Positions 1-13,743 of a stretch of 64,000 nt of DNA are shown here, in pieces. The stretch is from assembly GCA_002900995.3 (NCBI GenBank), contig CM035312.1, positions 992,001 to 1,056,000 of the forward strand, given 5' to 3'. The number at the start of each line of letters is the position of its first letter. The first letter of the stretch is position 1. A program made the translations under genes and the position numbers. The notes under the pieces were generated by a model. It saw only the letters and a list, made by a program, of their open reading frames with translations, searched no databases and was not told the origin of the DNA. This stretch comes from Ganoderma boninense. Its lineage: Eukaryota; Basidiomycota; Agaricomycetes; Polyporales; Polyporaceae.

Positions 1-363
1 TACGCGGCGCGAGCTGTGAGTGAGTTCGCATTCCACAACCGGGATATGCAGAGCAAGCGCACTGGGAAATAAATACCTGTGGGGTCGAACGGGGTGCCAG
101 TCTCGAACACAAATTTTCAGCGCGTTTTCTTACTGCCTTGCAAACACGAGCACAGCAACGACCAGGTAATGGCTAGGGACGCGTCGTTGCCAGATGAGGC
201 AAGTTCTGAGGAGGCAATTATGTAATATTGTTTGTTTGTGCGTGTGGGCGGCTGCGACGGGCAGACGCCGGGCGGGTCGCTACGCGCGCAATGCAATCTG
301 CAATCCACCGACGGCGTGCGCCCACACACCCGATGCCCATCCAATTGCTCCCCCCCATGCGCA

Positions 364-369
364 TATATA
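364..369 (+). promoter_or_regulatory. TATA-like element of first gene
   Basis: A TATATA tract lies about 117 nt upstream of the ATG at 486, in a pyrimidine-rich leader. The spacing would put transcription start near 395-400. This is inferred from motif and position only. The rest of 1-485 holds no supported gene; the long overlapping frames there run through this leader and the following CDS. Confidence 0.4.
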
Positions 370-485
370 CACTCCGAGTGCCCGCCATGGGCCCCCTACA
401 TCTCCTCACCGCCTCCGCCTCCGAGCATACCGAGACACCTCCCTCTCTCGACGATACCTAACTCGCACGAACACCCCTGCCAACG

Positions 486-1196
486 ATGTCCTCCCCCGTC
501 GCCTCCTCATCCACCTCGCGCACCTCGCGCCCCACCTTCTTCGGCCTCTTCGACCGCCCGGCCACTCCTGCGCACGACATCGACATCGAGGCGCAACTTG
601 CGCAGCCGACGCCGGCCCTCACACACACCCCGCGGGCCGCTCGCGCGTCTGCAGAGGAGATGCAGACGACGGACGCGGTGGACGACTTCTTCGGTGCGTC
701 GCGGCCCTCGAGCGGGCGGCGTTCCCGCAACACGAGCCTGGGCGGGACGCGGGACAGCAGGCACGACGAGGTGCGGCTGTCCTCTGAATCGGCTGTGGAC
801 GATGCGGCGGTGTCGGACGTGCTGCCGCCGCCGTACGAGCAGTCGGTGCTGCCGCCTGCGTACACGCAGGTGTCTGAGCAGCCGACGCTCGCGATGTACC
901 TCTTCAAGTTTGGTTTCTGTGAGTGCCGTCCTGTCTGCGTATGGAGCCTATGCTGACCGCCCCGCGTCGCAGTGTTCCCTCTGTTCTGGGCGGCGGGGGC
1001 GATGATCCTGCTGTCGCCGCTGTCTGCGCCTGCGGACTGGGAGGCGGGGAAGCCTGCGCAGGAGCGGGAGGCGCTGATTGCGTCGATGCGGCGGACGGAG
1101 GTGAAGTGGGGGCGACGGTGTCTGCTTGCGCTGGTGGTGTTCTCGCTTGTCGTCGTCGCGCTCGTGCTCGCCGTCCTCCTTGCTCTCCGCACATGA
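486..1196 (+). CDS. Small two-TM membrane protein with two PPxY motifs
   Basis: Two exons, 486-918 and 973-1196, joined over a 54-nt GT-AG intron, give a 218-aa protein. The N-terminal ~130 residues are Ser/Thr/Pro-rich and acidic and probably cytosolic. They carry PPPY at residues 114-117 and PPAY at 123-126. Two hydrophobic segments follow: one around LFPLFWAAGAMILL, directly after the splice junction, and one at the extreme C-terminus (LVVFSLVVVALVLAVLLAL). The loop between them is charged. ATG 486 is chosen because the frame gains coding character there. In fungi PPxY motifs bind WW domains of Nedd4/Rsp5 ligases, so a membrane adaptor or substrate of Rsp5 is a reasonable inference, but I do not recognise a named family. 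It converges on MSH2, with 363 bp of ordinary 3' sequence between. Confidence 0.75.
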
Positions 1197-1559
1197 ACCC
1201 CCCTCCCGTCGATACCGCACACACTGGGCCTGGTGCCCGTCGCGACCACACTCGTTTTTATGGCTATTGTTATGATGTATCGTTATGACCGCTCTGTATC
1301 AGTAGCACGATCCCAATGTCCATCTCACGCTCTCATAACCTTCGCCATTCGCTGGTCTTATCCATGTAGTGGCAAGCGCATGCCCTTCACAGCGTAGCTG
1401 CAGATCTCCTCCCAGGCATACAATCAGCGTCCACTGTTCGAGGGGAGGGGATGATGCAAGCAACAGACAACGATAGGATTAAGTAGGAGGATGAGCGAAG
1501 CACAGCAAACACCGATAGCTAGCCTGGACAACATGATAGAGCGAAGATAGCAACCATAA

Positions 1560-5424
<3,865 letters not shown>

Positions 5425-5479
5425 GGTCGACACGTTCTCTGTCCCTCCGAATTCTGAAAGGCTGAGAGGCGAAACCCAG

Positions 5480-5568
5480 ACGCGTTGGTGAACGTCGGTG
5501 ACTAGCGAAGGCTCAAGAGCGCCGAGGCCAGACGCGTCGACGCGACGTTGACGCGACGCGCGACGCGT
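5480..5568. promoter_or_regulatory. MCB (ACGCGT) cluster upstream of MSH2
   Basis: Three exact ACGCGT hexamers occur at 5480-5485, 5532-5537 and 5563-5568, i.e. 56, 108 and 139 bp upstream of the MSH2 start. They sit in a run of repeated GACGCG. ACGCGT is the MluI cell-cycle box bound by MBF in yeasts and drives G1/S expression of DNA replication and repair genes; budding yeast MSH2 and MSH6 carry such boxes. The assignment here is by motif and position. Confidence 0.6.
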
Positions 5569-6943
5569 ATCGTCGCGTACTGTCGGAGTGTCGTGCGTTT
5601 CAATCTCCGCCCCACCCCTTCTTACTTAGCGCGGTCGCTTACGCAGCTTTTTCTTAAGCTTCTCTGACCACGTCGAGCTCCTCGATGGAAGGACGCCATC
5701 GTCCTCCCCAAGTCCTCCCTTGTTATACTTACCATCGGCGTTGTCAGTGTGTGGGGAACAGCCTGGATGTATCTCGGTCAGCCTTAGCATTCCCCAGCGT
5801 ATGCCTCGATTCCTGGTGAGTTCTATCTTCGTGCCCTTCCGTACCAACTCCCCTCTATTCCCTTCCTCGCACCAATTGTGTACAGGCGCAGTGGCATCTT
5901 CCACCGCAGCTCCTGAAGTGGCTTAATGGTGCAAGAGTAATCTTTCTCACTTCCTTTATTACTTCCATACCCTCATTTGTCTCAACGGTATAGAGGTTTG
6001 TCACGGAAGAGACATCTCATTCCTCGTCCATACTCTGTAGTCCCTTCGTTGCATTCAGGTAGCATCTAATCAATAGAAATGATAAAGATGTTCGAAGCCG
6101 ATATGTGATGATCATATTCTCGATACCGCCATTGCCCCGGTGGTATACGTAGATTCAAGTTACCGCGATTTATCATCTATTCTTGCAATGGCCAAGGCCG
6201 ACGGTACCTCGCTCGTAGACCGGCTGATGGGCTGGCGGACCTGTGTTCCATGCTTTTACCTTCAACGTGGCCCGAGTTCCTGGCCCATTCGCTACCAATA
6301 CGGGATGCAAGTGTCAGTGGCTGTGTTGACATCGAGGACATCTGTGGATCGGGAGGTTATGGAGGGCACCGGCTGGCAGAGGCAGATCCGGTTGCTTGCT
6401 CACTACAAACCTCTTGAGGAGATAATCAATTCTCGACACCGCAACAGCACATGATCGCCTGCAGTGAGACTGACGAGCGACTGCCATTCAGACGCGTCCT
6501 AACTTAGTGACTAAGTAAGTTACTGCCAGTGTAAATCACCATGGCAGGAGAGGACCTTTAACCCATTCTCTCGAATTGTCCGATGACGATTGCAATCGCC
6601 AGCTAGCATCTAAAGGGTGAAAGAATAAGCATGTATAATGAAAGTAATGCATGTGTAAGAACTAAGATACAAAAACATGGCAACATACTATGGGCAAAGG
6701 ACATTAACGACAGTGAGATCTATGATACAGTGATGCGAGCAGAAAGTCCAGGAATACTAGATGCGTACGAGGTCCAGAAACATTAGAAGACGTGTCTCAA
6801 CATGACCGAGAATACATGTGTGCATATTACAACAACATAGTGAAGGTCCCAAAAGTCCAGCGTGAAAGGGCATAAGTTGGTAACCGTATCAGACATAAAA
6901 GATCGTAATGAGGAAAGAACGTAAGTAACGAGAACCAGAACCT
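5569..6943. other. Intergenic region, no confident gene
   Basis: This 1.4-kb stretch lies between the MSH2 promoter and the end of the F-box gene. Short spliced frames can be drawn on both strands at 5640-5930. One example is a plus-strand ATG at 5801 with a good GTGAGT donor at 5816 and an acceptor near 5886. None has family support. The frame at 6140-6454 starts only with GTG. The part from about 6560 to 6940 is A/T-richer and looks like 3' flanking sequence. Confidence 0.4.
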
Positions 6944-9136
6944 TCACTGGGAACGAGTCATCGCGGTCGTTTCACTGCTATACGCCTCCTTAACCCACGC
7001 ATCAGGTTGATGGCAGACCTTGCACCTATGTCCGACGATCTGGACACGTCCATCGTACTCGCCGGACAGATTCTCCACCGCAGCATACATCCAGGGCGCC
7101 GCGAACCAGCAGGGCGGTGCGCGCTCCGTGTCCGACGGCACACCTGTTTGGACTCCAGGCAACCGCAAATACACCTTCATGTCCAGTCTGGGCCCCTCAG
7201 AGCCGGTATCGCGGGGCCAAAGCTGTCTGCAAAGTGATTGCAAGCTCAACTGGAGGTCCCATCTGAGGATCGCGAGGCAAAAGTGGAACTCCGTCAAGGA
7301 CGGCCAGTAGTTGACCGGGCGTTCAGGCCGGGTGGCCTCGAGGAACGTCGCTACGGCCTGGTCGCCCCCGAGCTCGAACTTGGACACGTGCGGGAGGCCA
7401 GAGATCAGGCTTGCCCAGTTGACTTCGCTTGTCGGGTATTTCGGCGCGATATGGATAGCCAAGGTGGTGATGCTTGTGGCGGTCACAATGCAAGGATCAA
7501 AGAGGTCGAGGACCGCCTGGCCGAGCAGGCAACCTCTGGCGTGTTCCGACCAGTCGTCCGGGTCGTAGATCGCCCTCAGGTCCCACCGGAGCGGCGTCTG
7601 CATTCGTCCCCGAAGGACGAGTTCGTCGTCTGCTTGAAGGTTGAGACCGACAGTGTCTGCGAAGTAGGGACCCACGAAGTCTTCCGGGAGGTTCCCGACA
7701 AATACACCGTCGACGGCAGGCACCCATTGCTCAAAGCAGAGCAGAGAACGCAGGTCTATGTGCGTGAGCCCTTCCGAGAACGTCGCCGGGAGGAACGGTA
7801 CGATGTTCTGGACGCCTCCTAGTATGTCCTCGACGCGGAGGAGCTTGAGGTTCGGAAGGGCGACGGTCCGCTCTCCCGGGTTGTAGCTGGTGATGAGGAG
7901 GGTATTGAACAAGCGCAGACGACCCAGCTGAACACATCCTTCCAGCACGTCCAACAACCATGACTGGGTGAATTCGGCATCTTCGTACTCTTCATCATAG
8001 TACCATGACGTGTTCATCAACGTCATGTCTGTGAGCTGCCCCTTGACCTGCAAGGGGATGGACAGAAGAACGGACGAGATAGCAAGGTTGATCAAAGAAG
8101 GGAATTCGGGGAGCAGGAGAAGGCGGTGTGGGCCTAGGAACCGAGGCTGAAAAACGGCGTTACCAACATTTTCGTCCTCAGCAGGGTCCGAGGCATGCGA
8201 GTCTGTGTCTTCGAACTCGCCCGTGGCCTCGAGGTTCCCGTCGTAGTCGTCCCCAGACTCGGTGCCAGTCGCCTCTCCGCCAAGTTCTTCGTCCTCGGGC
8301 TCGCTCACGTGCTTGCCTCTGTCGGACTCCGAGTCGAGATAAGTACTTGAATCACCGCCGAAGGTGCTGTCTGGGATGGATACGCCCGAGGACTCGTCTT
8401 CAGAACTAGCGTCGTCCAACTCTGGTCCGTCCCAGTGGCCGTCAAGACCGGAGTCGGTGTCCTTGGAGTCGGTGTCGGTACCTGAGTCGGTGTCGTCATC
8501 GCTTGCCCCTTCCCCGTCACCGCTGTCCGAGTCGTCTTCATCGTCCGCGCTCTCAGTCTCAGACTCGGATTTCGACTCGGACTCGGACTTCGTGTCGTCT
8601 CCAGAGACGACGCTACCACCATCGGAGGGCAACTCCGAGAGAGACCCACCGTTGTCGCCATGGATGTCCTCAGGATCCTCGTGTTCCTCGAGGACGAGCG
8701 AGACCACCCCATCCGCTCGGAGGGCCTCTATGGCGTTAAACACCATGTCCCGCACTCCCTCGCGCCACCGGAACGACAGGAAGCGGACCGTCTCGGGGAG
8801 CTTATACGTTTCCGTACCAGGCCAGCCCATGGACAGGTTTTCTATCCAACCACAAACACTCGAAGGCTCCAAGGAGGAAGCCACGAACTTGAGATCGACG
8901 CCGCCGACTTGGTGCGACCTGTGTATCGCGGCTTCGACGACGTAGAATGGAGCTTGGTCCGTGAACGCGAGGCGGGTCCACAGGAAGGGGTCGCCACGGA
9001 GGACGTCGCGCCAGTGCCTGCTGACGCGCGTGAGCGACATCCAGGACATGTCCTCGTCGTCGCCTGCGAGAAGATCGTCACGGACGATGCGGAAGATGAT
9101 CTGGAGAAGCTCGATAGGAAGGGAGGAGATGGACAT
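6944..9136 (-). CDS. F-box protein with acidic Ser/Asp-rich spacer
   Basis: Single uninterrupted frame of 730 codons starting at ATG 9136. The N-terminal ~55 residues match the F-box pattern (LPIELLQIIFRIV, SWMSLTRVSRHWRDVL, DPFLWTRL). F-box proteins bridge Skp1/Cul1 ubiquitin ligases to substrates. Residues ~165-325 are a very acidic low-complexity spacer of Ser/Asp/Glu with short SESESKSE-like repeats. The rest looks like a divergent leucine-rich-repeat type substrate domain, with recurring L-x-L segments. The C-terminus has a small C-x2-C pattern (HRCKVCHQPDAW). Intronless structure and this composition are common in the expanded agaricomycete F-box families. The substrate cannot be inferred. 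Confidence 0.88.
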   Translation of the reverse strand: MSISSLPIELLQIIFRIVRDDLLAGDDEDMSWMSLTRVSRHWRDVLRGDPFLWTRLAFTDQAPFYVVEAAIHRSHQVGGVDLKFVASSLEPSSVCGWIENLSMGWPGTETYKLPETVRFLSFRWREGVRDMVFNAIEALRADGVVSLVLEEHEDPEDIHGDNGGSLSELPSDGGSVVSGDDTKSESESKSESETESADDEDDSDSGDGEGASDDDTDSGTDTDSKDTDSGLDGHWDGPELDDASSEDESSGVSIPDSTFGGDSSTYLDSESDRGKHVSEPEDEELGGEATGTESGDDYDGNLEATGEFEDTDSHASDPAEDENVGNAVFQPRFLGPHRLLLLPEFPSLINLAISSVLLSIPLQVKGQLTDMTLMNTSWYYDEEYEDAEFTQSWLLDVLEGCVQLGRLRLFNTLLITSYNPGERTVALPNLKLLRVEDILGGVQNIVPFLPATFSEGLTHIDLRSLLCFEQWVPAVDGVFVGNLPEDFVGPYFADTVGLNLQADDELVLRGRMQTPLRWDLRAIYDPDDWSEHARGCLLGQAVLDLFDPCIVTATSITTLAIHIAPKYPTSEVNWASLISGLPHVSKFELGGDQAVATFLEATRPERPVNYWPSLTEFHFCLAILRWDLQLSLQSLCRQLWPRDTGSEGPRLDMKVYLRLPGVQTGVPSDTERAPPCWFAAPWMYAAVENLSGEYDGRVQIVGHRCKVCHQPDAWVKEAYSSETTAMTRSQ

Positions 9137-10199
9137 GGTGGAAGGAGTGTATAGTAGAGGTAGGGAGCGGCGGACGCGTGAGGAGGGCTCGGTGGTTGGA
9201 TGGGGTCGGTGGTGGGTCGGTGGTTAAGGCGTTGAGGAGTCGCTCTAAGTTGTGAATGCGGACGTTGGAGGCTGCTGAGCTTCGTATAGATGCGGCGGAC
9301 GTACCGTGAGTAGCGGTTCGGGGAATAAGTGGTGGAAAGCTGAAGTGGTGGATGGAGGAGAGAGAGGGAATGAAACAAACAGGGCGTCTTTTGACCGACG
9401 CGTTCTCCCCGCGTTTCAAACTCCGAGATCCCCATGCTCGCCCTCGCCGCAACCAAGCGGTCCTTGGCCGATACCTCGTCGATTCCTATCGCCCCAGACA
9501 CCTTTTGAGTGGTCCTATGCCCACTCAGGTGGGGTCTGTAATCGACAGTTAGTCATTCAATCCCCCAAGACTGACTGATGCTCAAACCGCGACAATATGG
9601 TCACCATTTCCCTTCATCGATTTCGCTTCGTTGGCACAGAAGAAAACAAGACTTTTGTATCGCTTCTAGATGTCGACGACTAGTACTTGTCTGTTCCCAA
9701 TATGGTCGGCCACACGGCTGATCCGTGAGCCTTCATGCCGCAACGTCTAGGCAGACAAAAACCGCTCAGCGTGCCGCTCAACATGGTCGACACTGGGATC
9801 GAGGGCAAGTATACTCAGCAGTTCGTCGACCCAACGAGAGAGCTCTGGTCATGCTTGCGTTATAAACCTACGCAATCTCATCAGCGGCAGAAAATTGGAA
9901 TGTGAAGCGCACGTACGCCTTGACATAGAAATTTCTTAACGGGGCTTCATCCAAGCAGATTCCAAAACAATGAGACCATGGACACAAGAACACACCCCAC
10001 ACAAAACTTGGACAAATAGGAAATCGAAATGTGAGTCAATTGTCCATATTCTAAATGTACATATAACACAGCGGCCTAAAGCCGGAGTCGTTTGGGAGGG
10101 AAACTCAGAAAATCAAGGCATTGTTCCAAATCCACCAGACATACAAACGCACACAGGAAGATTCGTACGGAGTCGCATTGCACTCGAACCATACGGCGC
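9137..10199. other. Intergenic region, F-box 5' flank and PMP3 3' flank
   Basis: CT-rich leader sequence of the F-box gene occupies 9140-9500 on the minus strand, with a solitary ACGCGT at 9398-9403. The remainder up to the PMP3 stop shows no frame with coding character, no tRNA-like signature and no clear repeat. Confidence 0.4.
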
Positions 10200-10806
10200 T
10201 TATTGCTGAAAAGCGCCGCCGGTAGCGCCGTAGTTGGGCTGCCCAGGCGGGCCCTGCTGGAACGCGGGCTGGTACTCGCCGTTACCCACATCTGTCGAGT
10301 CATCAGTGGACTGGATGGTAGAAATGAAATGGGAAAGACGCACATATGTAACCTCCCCGACCGTACCGTTCCTCTGCTTGCATCTTCTTGTAGATCAGCC
10401 AGAAGGCATGCTGCGCAACCCAGTCAGCGCCCGCAAGTACACCAGGCGGAAGTCAGTGAACTCACCAGATGTCCTGGAAGGTATCCGAGACTGATTTAAA
10501 GTATGCGCAAAGCAAGGGGAGGAACAGCGTTGGTGAGCGAGGTATTCGAAACGTTTCAGGTGACCACACCTGTTGCCGTCCAGAGAGGGACAGACGGGAA
10601 AGTTGAAACGCTCACATGGTAAGGAGAATATTGATGAGGAGGTCGCAACTGCACCCTGTGATGAATGCAGCGGCAGCGGGAGGGAATAGAATGGCAACCT
10701 GTGAGCAAGGGAAATTGAAACTGAGTTCCTTCGACGCAGAGGCCGAGTCCGAGGTGAGAGGTAGGACACTTACAACAATGAGAAGAACGTCGGAGCCGCG
10801 AACCAT
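10200..10806 (-). CDS. PMP3: PMP3-family plasma membrane proteolipid with C-terminal extension
   Basis: Five exons (10774-10806, 10616-10698, 10466-10490, 10344-10410, 10200-10291) join in frame to a 99-aa protein. The core is a classic Pmp3/stress-induced hydrophobic peptide. Its first helix is DVLLIVVAILFPPAAAAF. A Cys-containing turn follows, then helix INILLTILGYLPGHLHAFWL and the charged end YKKMQAEERYGRGGY. Pmp3 proteins are about 55 residues, sit in the plasma membrane, and affect membrane potential and cation/salt tolerance. Here a ~30-residue hydrophilic Gly/Gln/Pro tail (GPPGQPNYGATGGAFQQ) is added. The third exon is only 25 nt, yet it supplies the conserved LGYLPGHL, so it must be real. 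The start matches the family N-terminus. Confidence 0.92.
10466..10490 (-). other. 25-nt microexon of PMP3
   Basis: Bounded by ...TCAG and GTGAGT on the minus strand. It completes the ATT codon begun in exon 2 and encodes LGYLPGHL, a conserved block of the family. Gene finders may drop it. Confidence 0.8.
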
Positions 10807-11562
10807 GTTGAGTAGCGAGAGAGGGTGACGAGGTCAGAGTAGGCTGGAAGCTGGCTGACGAGGTGCTGGGAGGGGACAAAGCCAGGGGAACGCCTGCAGG
10901 CCAAGCGTGGGGCGGTATGTGGGCCCTGGCTGTCTCGCCCACTACGCTCCGCTGCGGGACCAGGGCCGCTAGCTGCCATGACGTAATCTACCATTTCCGC
11001 TGCCACCCGCGGGTGCCACCGCGCTCGTTACTCGACCCTCAGTTGATATAGATCGACTGTCATCTATATCTGGATATGGTCAGCAACGGAGACTAACCCT
11101 CAGGTGTTTCACTTTCAATGCCTTCCGGCTTGATATGGTCATGATGTTCGCAGGACGAAGTCACACGGCCTAGGCCAACTTACTCTGAGCACCGAATACT
11201 GCCAACTTGCCCATTGGCAGAGCTGTTCTTCCTCACAAATCCCGACACGGGTGCATCCCTCAGTGCGAGTCTCTCATGAAATAGATCACGAAAGTGATGG
11301 GTACTGTAGCTGGTGGCTGCCAAAGCGTTATGGGATAATCTATTGCGACCCCTTGGGAGAACACCAGCTTGGAGGATTGATTGAAACTTCTTGTAACGGC
11401 CACTCGAAGGAGAACGCGCTCCAGTACCGAAACACACGCACCTTGCGGTAGGGAAGCCTAGATGATAGGACGCGATAGTTGGAGAGTGCACCACAACTCG
11501 CACACTATTGCTATCGATATTAATGTAGATTACGTGCTATAGTCGGGAGAGTCTCCTCGCCG

Positions 11563-13743
11563 TCAAAGCAACTCGGTAGCTTTCAGGTAATTTACGATGA
11601 TCGTATCTCGTACTGGTAACAGAAAGATAGAAACTCGCGGTCAGTCGGTGGGATACAGTCCTGGAACAGACAGCAGACGAAATCGTACGCACTCCGTACG
11701 AGTACCGCTGAGGTGGTGTCAATATTCTTCCCAAAGAAAAATAATCAGTGTCACCAAACAACCCGCGGAAGTCTACTCACAATCGCGCAAGTACTATGTA
11801 CATGTAGTGTCCGTCGCTCGGGAGAGTGGTGGTGGTGCATTGCAGTGAACTTCATTCGGAGATCTGCCAAGAATCATCAGAACCAGGCACAAGCGTGCCC
11901 CGAGTTGGCAGGACAGAGTTGGCTCACAGTCGAGGACGTGCGTGAGATCATTATCTTCTTTATAGCTCTTCACGTAACTCGAAAAACGGACACCCGACTT
12001 GAGTCTGGCATCTAGGATGTCTGTTTTGTTGAGCAACAAAATGAATTGTACAGAGGTGAGCAGTTTGCTCGAGCAAACCGTCTTCCAGAGATTAAACGAG
12101 TCTAGCTGGAAACACAACAAGTTTACCAAGGCATCATAGAACGTTCGTAAAACGTACAAGACGATTGATGCCACGATCTTCTTGAAGGACCTCATTGAAG
12201 CCTGATGTCGAGCACATAAAAATGATTGCATGGACTGCAACACGGAAGTCAATATACAACGGCTAGACAAGGCGTCAAGTTGACGTACCATCCTCAAAGA
12301 ATGGCACCCATGAGGCTTCACATACACGTTCAGCTAGCGATTACCAACATCTCCTCGCCATAGACGTACCTCGTTGACCGCGAGCTCCGCCGACATCAAA
12401 GAATACCCAATGCTGACCGGCCTCAGCAGCTGTTCCGCACATGTTGGTCCATCCAACTGGAGGAGGGAATAAATGAACTTACCGGTTTCCATAATCAGTC
12501 GATGCTCCTCGACGCCTAGTGTTTCTAATCGTGCACGCAGAATGTCGTCTGGAACCAAAGTCACCCGGCTGTCCCAATAGGCGCATACGGAAGCAAGTAC
12601 CAAGTGTGGGCTCGTAGCCGATGCTTGCTATCCGCTGCACCTGGTCGAGGAAACTGGAAGAATTCAACCTCCGTTGGCACTCGACCTCAATATCACGAAA
12701 GAGACCGGATCACGCACAAGCCAGACTGCTCCCTCAAGACCACGCCCTCCTCTCTCAAGCCCGCTTGGATGCTCTCGCACGTCCAAAGCGCTACGATGTC
12801 CCCGCGGCACGCGTCCAGAATCTGTCTCGCGTTCTCCAGCGCCGACTCCGCGCCGGGTCTCTGCTGCTGTGCCCCGTCCGGCAGCTTGTGTTTCAGCAGA
12901 GACTTCCAGCCGCGTCCGCCACGCACGACGACGTCCGATGGGCGCTCGAGGAGCCGCTCGCGGGCACTGGAGGGGCCGACGAGGGCAGACTTGGCCTCGT
13001 CCATGCAGAGTTGGCGGGTGAGGATCTTCTCGACCTCGCGCAGCGGGGAGAGCGAGAGCTTGTACCTTCGGACCTCGCTCGGCAGCTGTGGCGTGTGGGA
13101 CGTGCGATGCTGATGGCTGGCGGCGAAATGCGAGTGTCCGGAGGAGCTCGAGGCGTCCTCTGCGCTGGACGTCTGGGGGCGGCCGTGGGGATGGTATGTT
13201 GTCGAATTGGAGGCGGGGTGCGAGACGGCGGTATTGGTGAGGAGGTCGATGATGAAGTTGACCGAGTGGACGAGGTTGAGGTGGATCACGGCTCGCCAGG
13301 CATCGCTCTCGGCGCGGAGGGCTTTCGGGGCAAAGTGTAGCTGGAAGTTCTTGAGCAGCGTCGACTTGCCCGACTCGGATTGGCCTTCTCGGCCATCACG
13401 TTACGCGACACGTGGGATGGAATGTCGAGGAAATCGAGATCGGGAAACAAGCATGATTCGAGGACAGATGACCGGGGTGAGTGAAGCTACGGATGAAGGC
13501 ATGAAGGCTGCACACACCTAGTAGGAGCAACCGTTTCTCTCCCCTCTGCTTCTTCCGCGTTGTCTGACGTTCCATCTCGAGTTCGTGGTCGATCTCGTCC
13601 GAGACCCTCTTGGCCTCCCTCTCCTCCTCCAGTCGGACTGCCTTCTCCAGATCCGTCTCTCCGGGTGGGGGATATGGCGGCCACTGGCTCGCATGTCCGT
13701 CGGCACCAGCGGAGTCCTTGCCTTGCGTAAAGCGTCCAAGCAT
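11563..13743 (-). CDS. Fungal-type heterotrimeric G protein alpha subunit (atypical)
   Basis: A multi-exon frame from ATG 13743 ends with TELL-stop at 11563. It holds an N-terminal charged helix (ETDLEKAVRLEEEREAKR). The P-loop GQSESGKST is rebuilt across the first intron. A long helical domain with inserts follows, then switch I (DDILRARLETLGVEEH, keeping the catalytic Arg and the Mg-binding Thr). Next come G3 DVGGARGQR, NKTD for guanine specificity, TCAI, and a C-terminal helix ending VNYLKATELL. Proteins of this kind couple heptahelical receptors to cAMP or MAPK signalling at the plasma membrane. The canonical G3 is DVGGQ; here the codon is GCT, so the catalytic Gln is Ala. No N-terminal MGxxxS myristoylation site is present at this start. 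The last intron (GTGCGT donor) is needed to reach the conserved C-terminus. It probably belongs to the expanded large G alpha class of basidiomycetes. Confidence 0.85.

Noticed and set aside
194..1251. Several 75-263 aa frames overlapping the first gene on both strands
   Set aside because: They are Arg/Ser/Pro-rich products of GC-rich sequence, several start without ATG, and they overlap a spliced frame with clear TM segments.
5626..5930. Minus-strand frame ending LKKKLRKRPR and a split minus-strand frame near 5900-5640 with a GTAAGTAT donor
   Set aside because: Attractive splice signals but no homologous product could be recognised and the plus strand offers equally good short splits.
6140..6454. 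104-aa plus-strand frame
   Set aside because: Starts with GTG only, no family character, no flanking gene signals.
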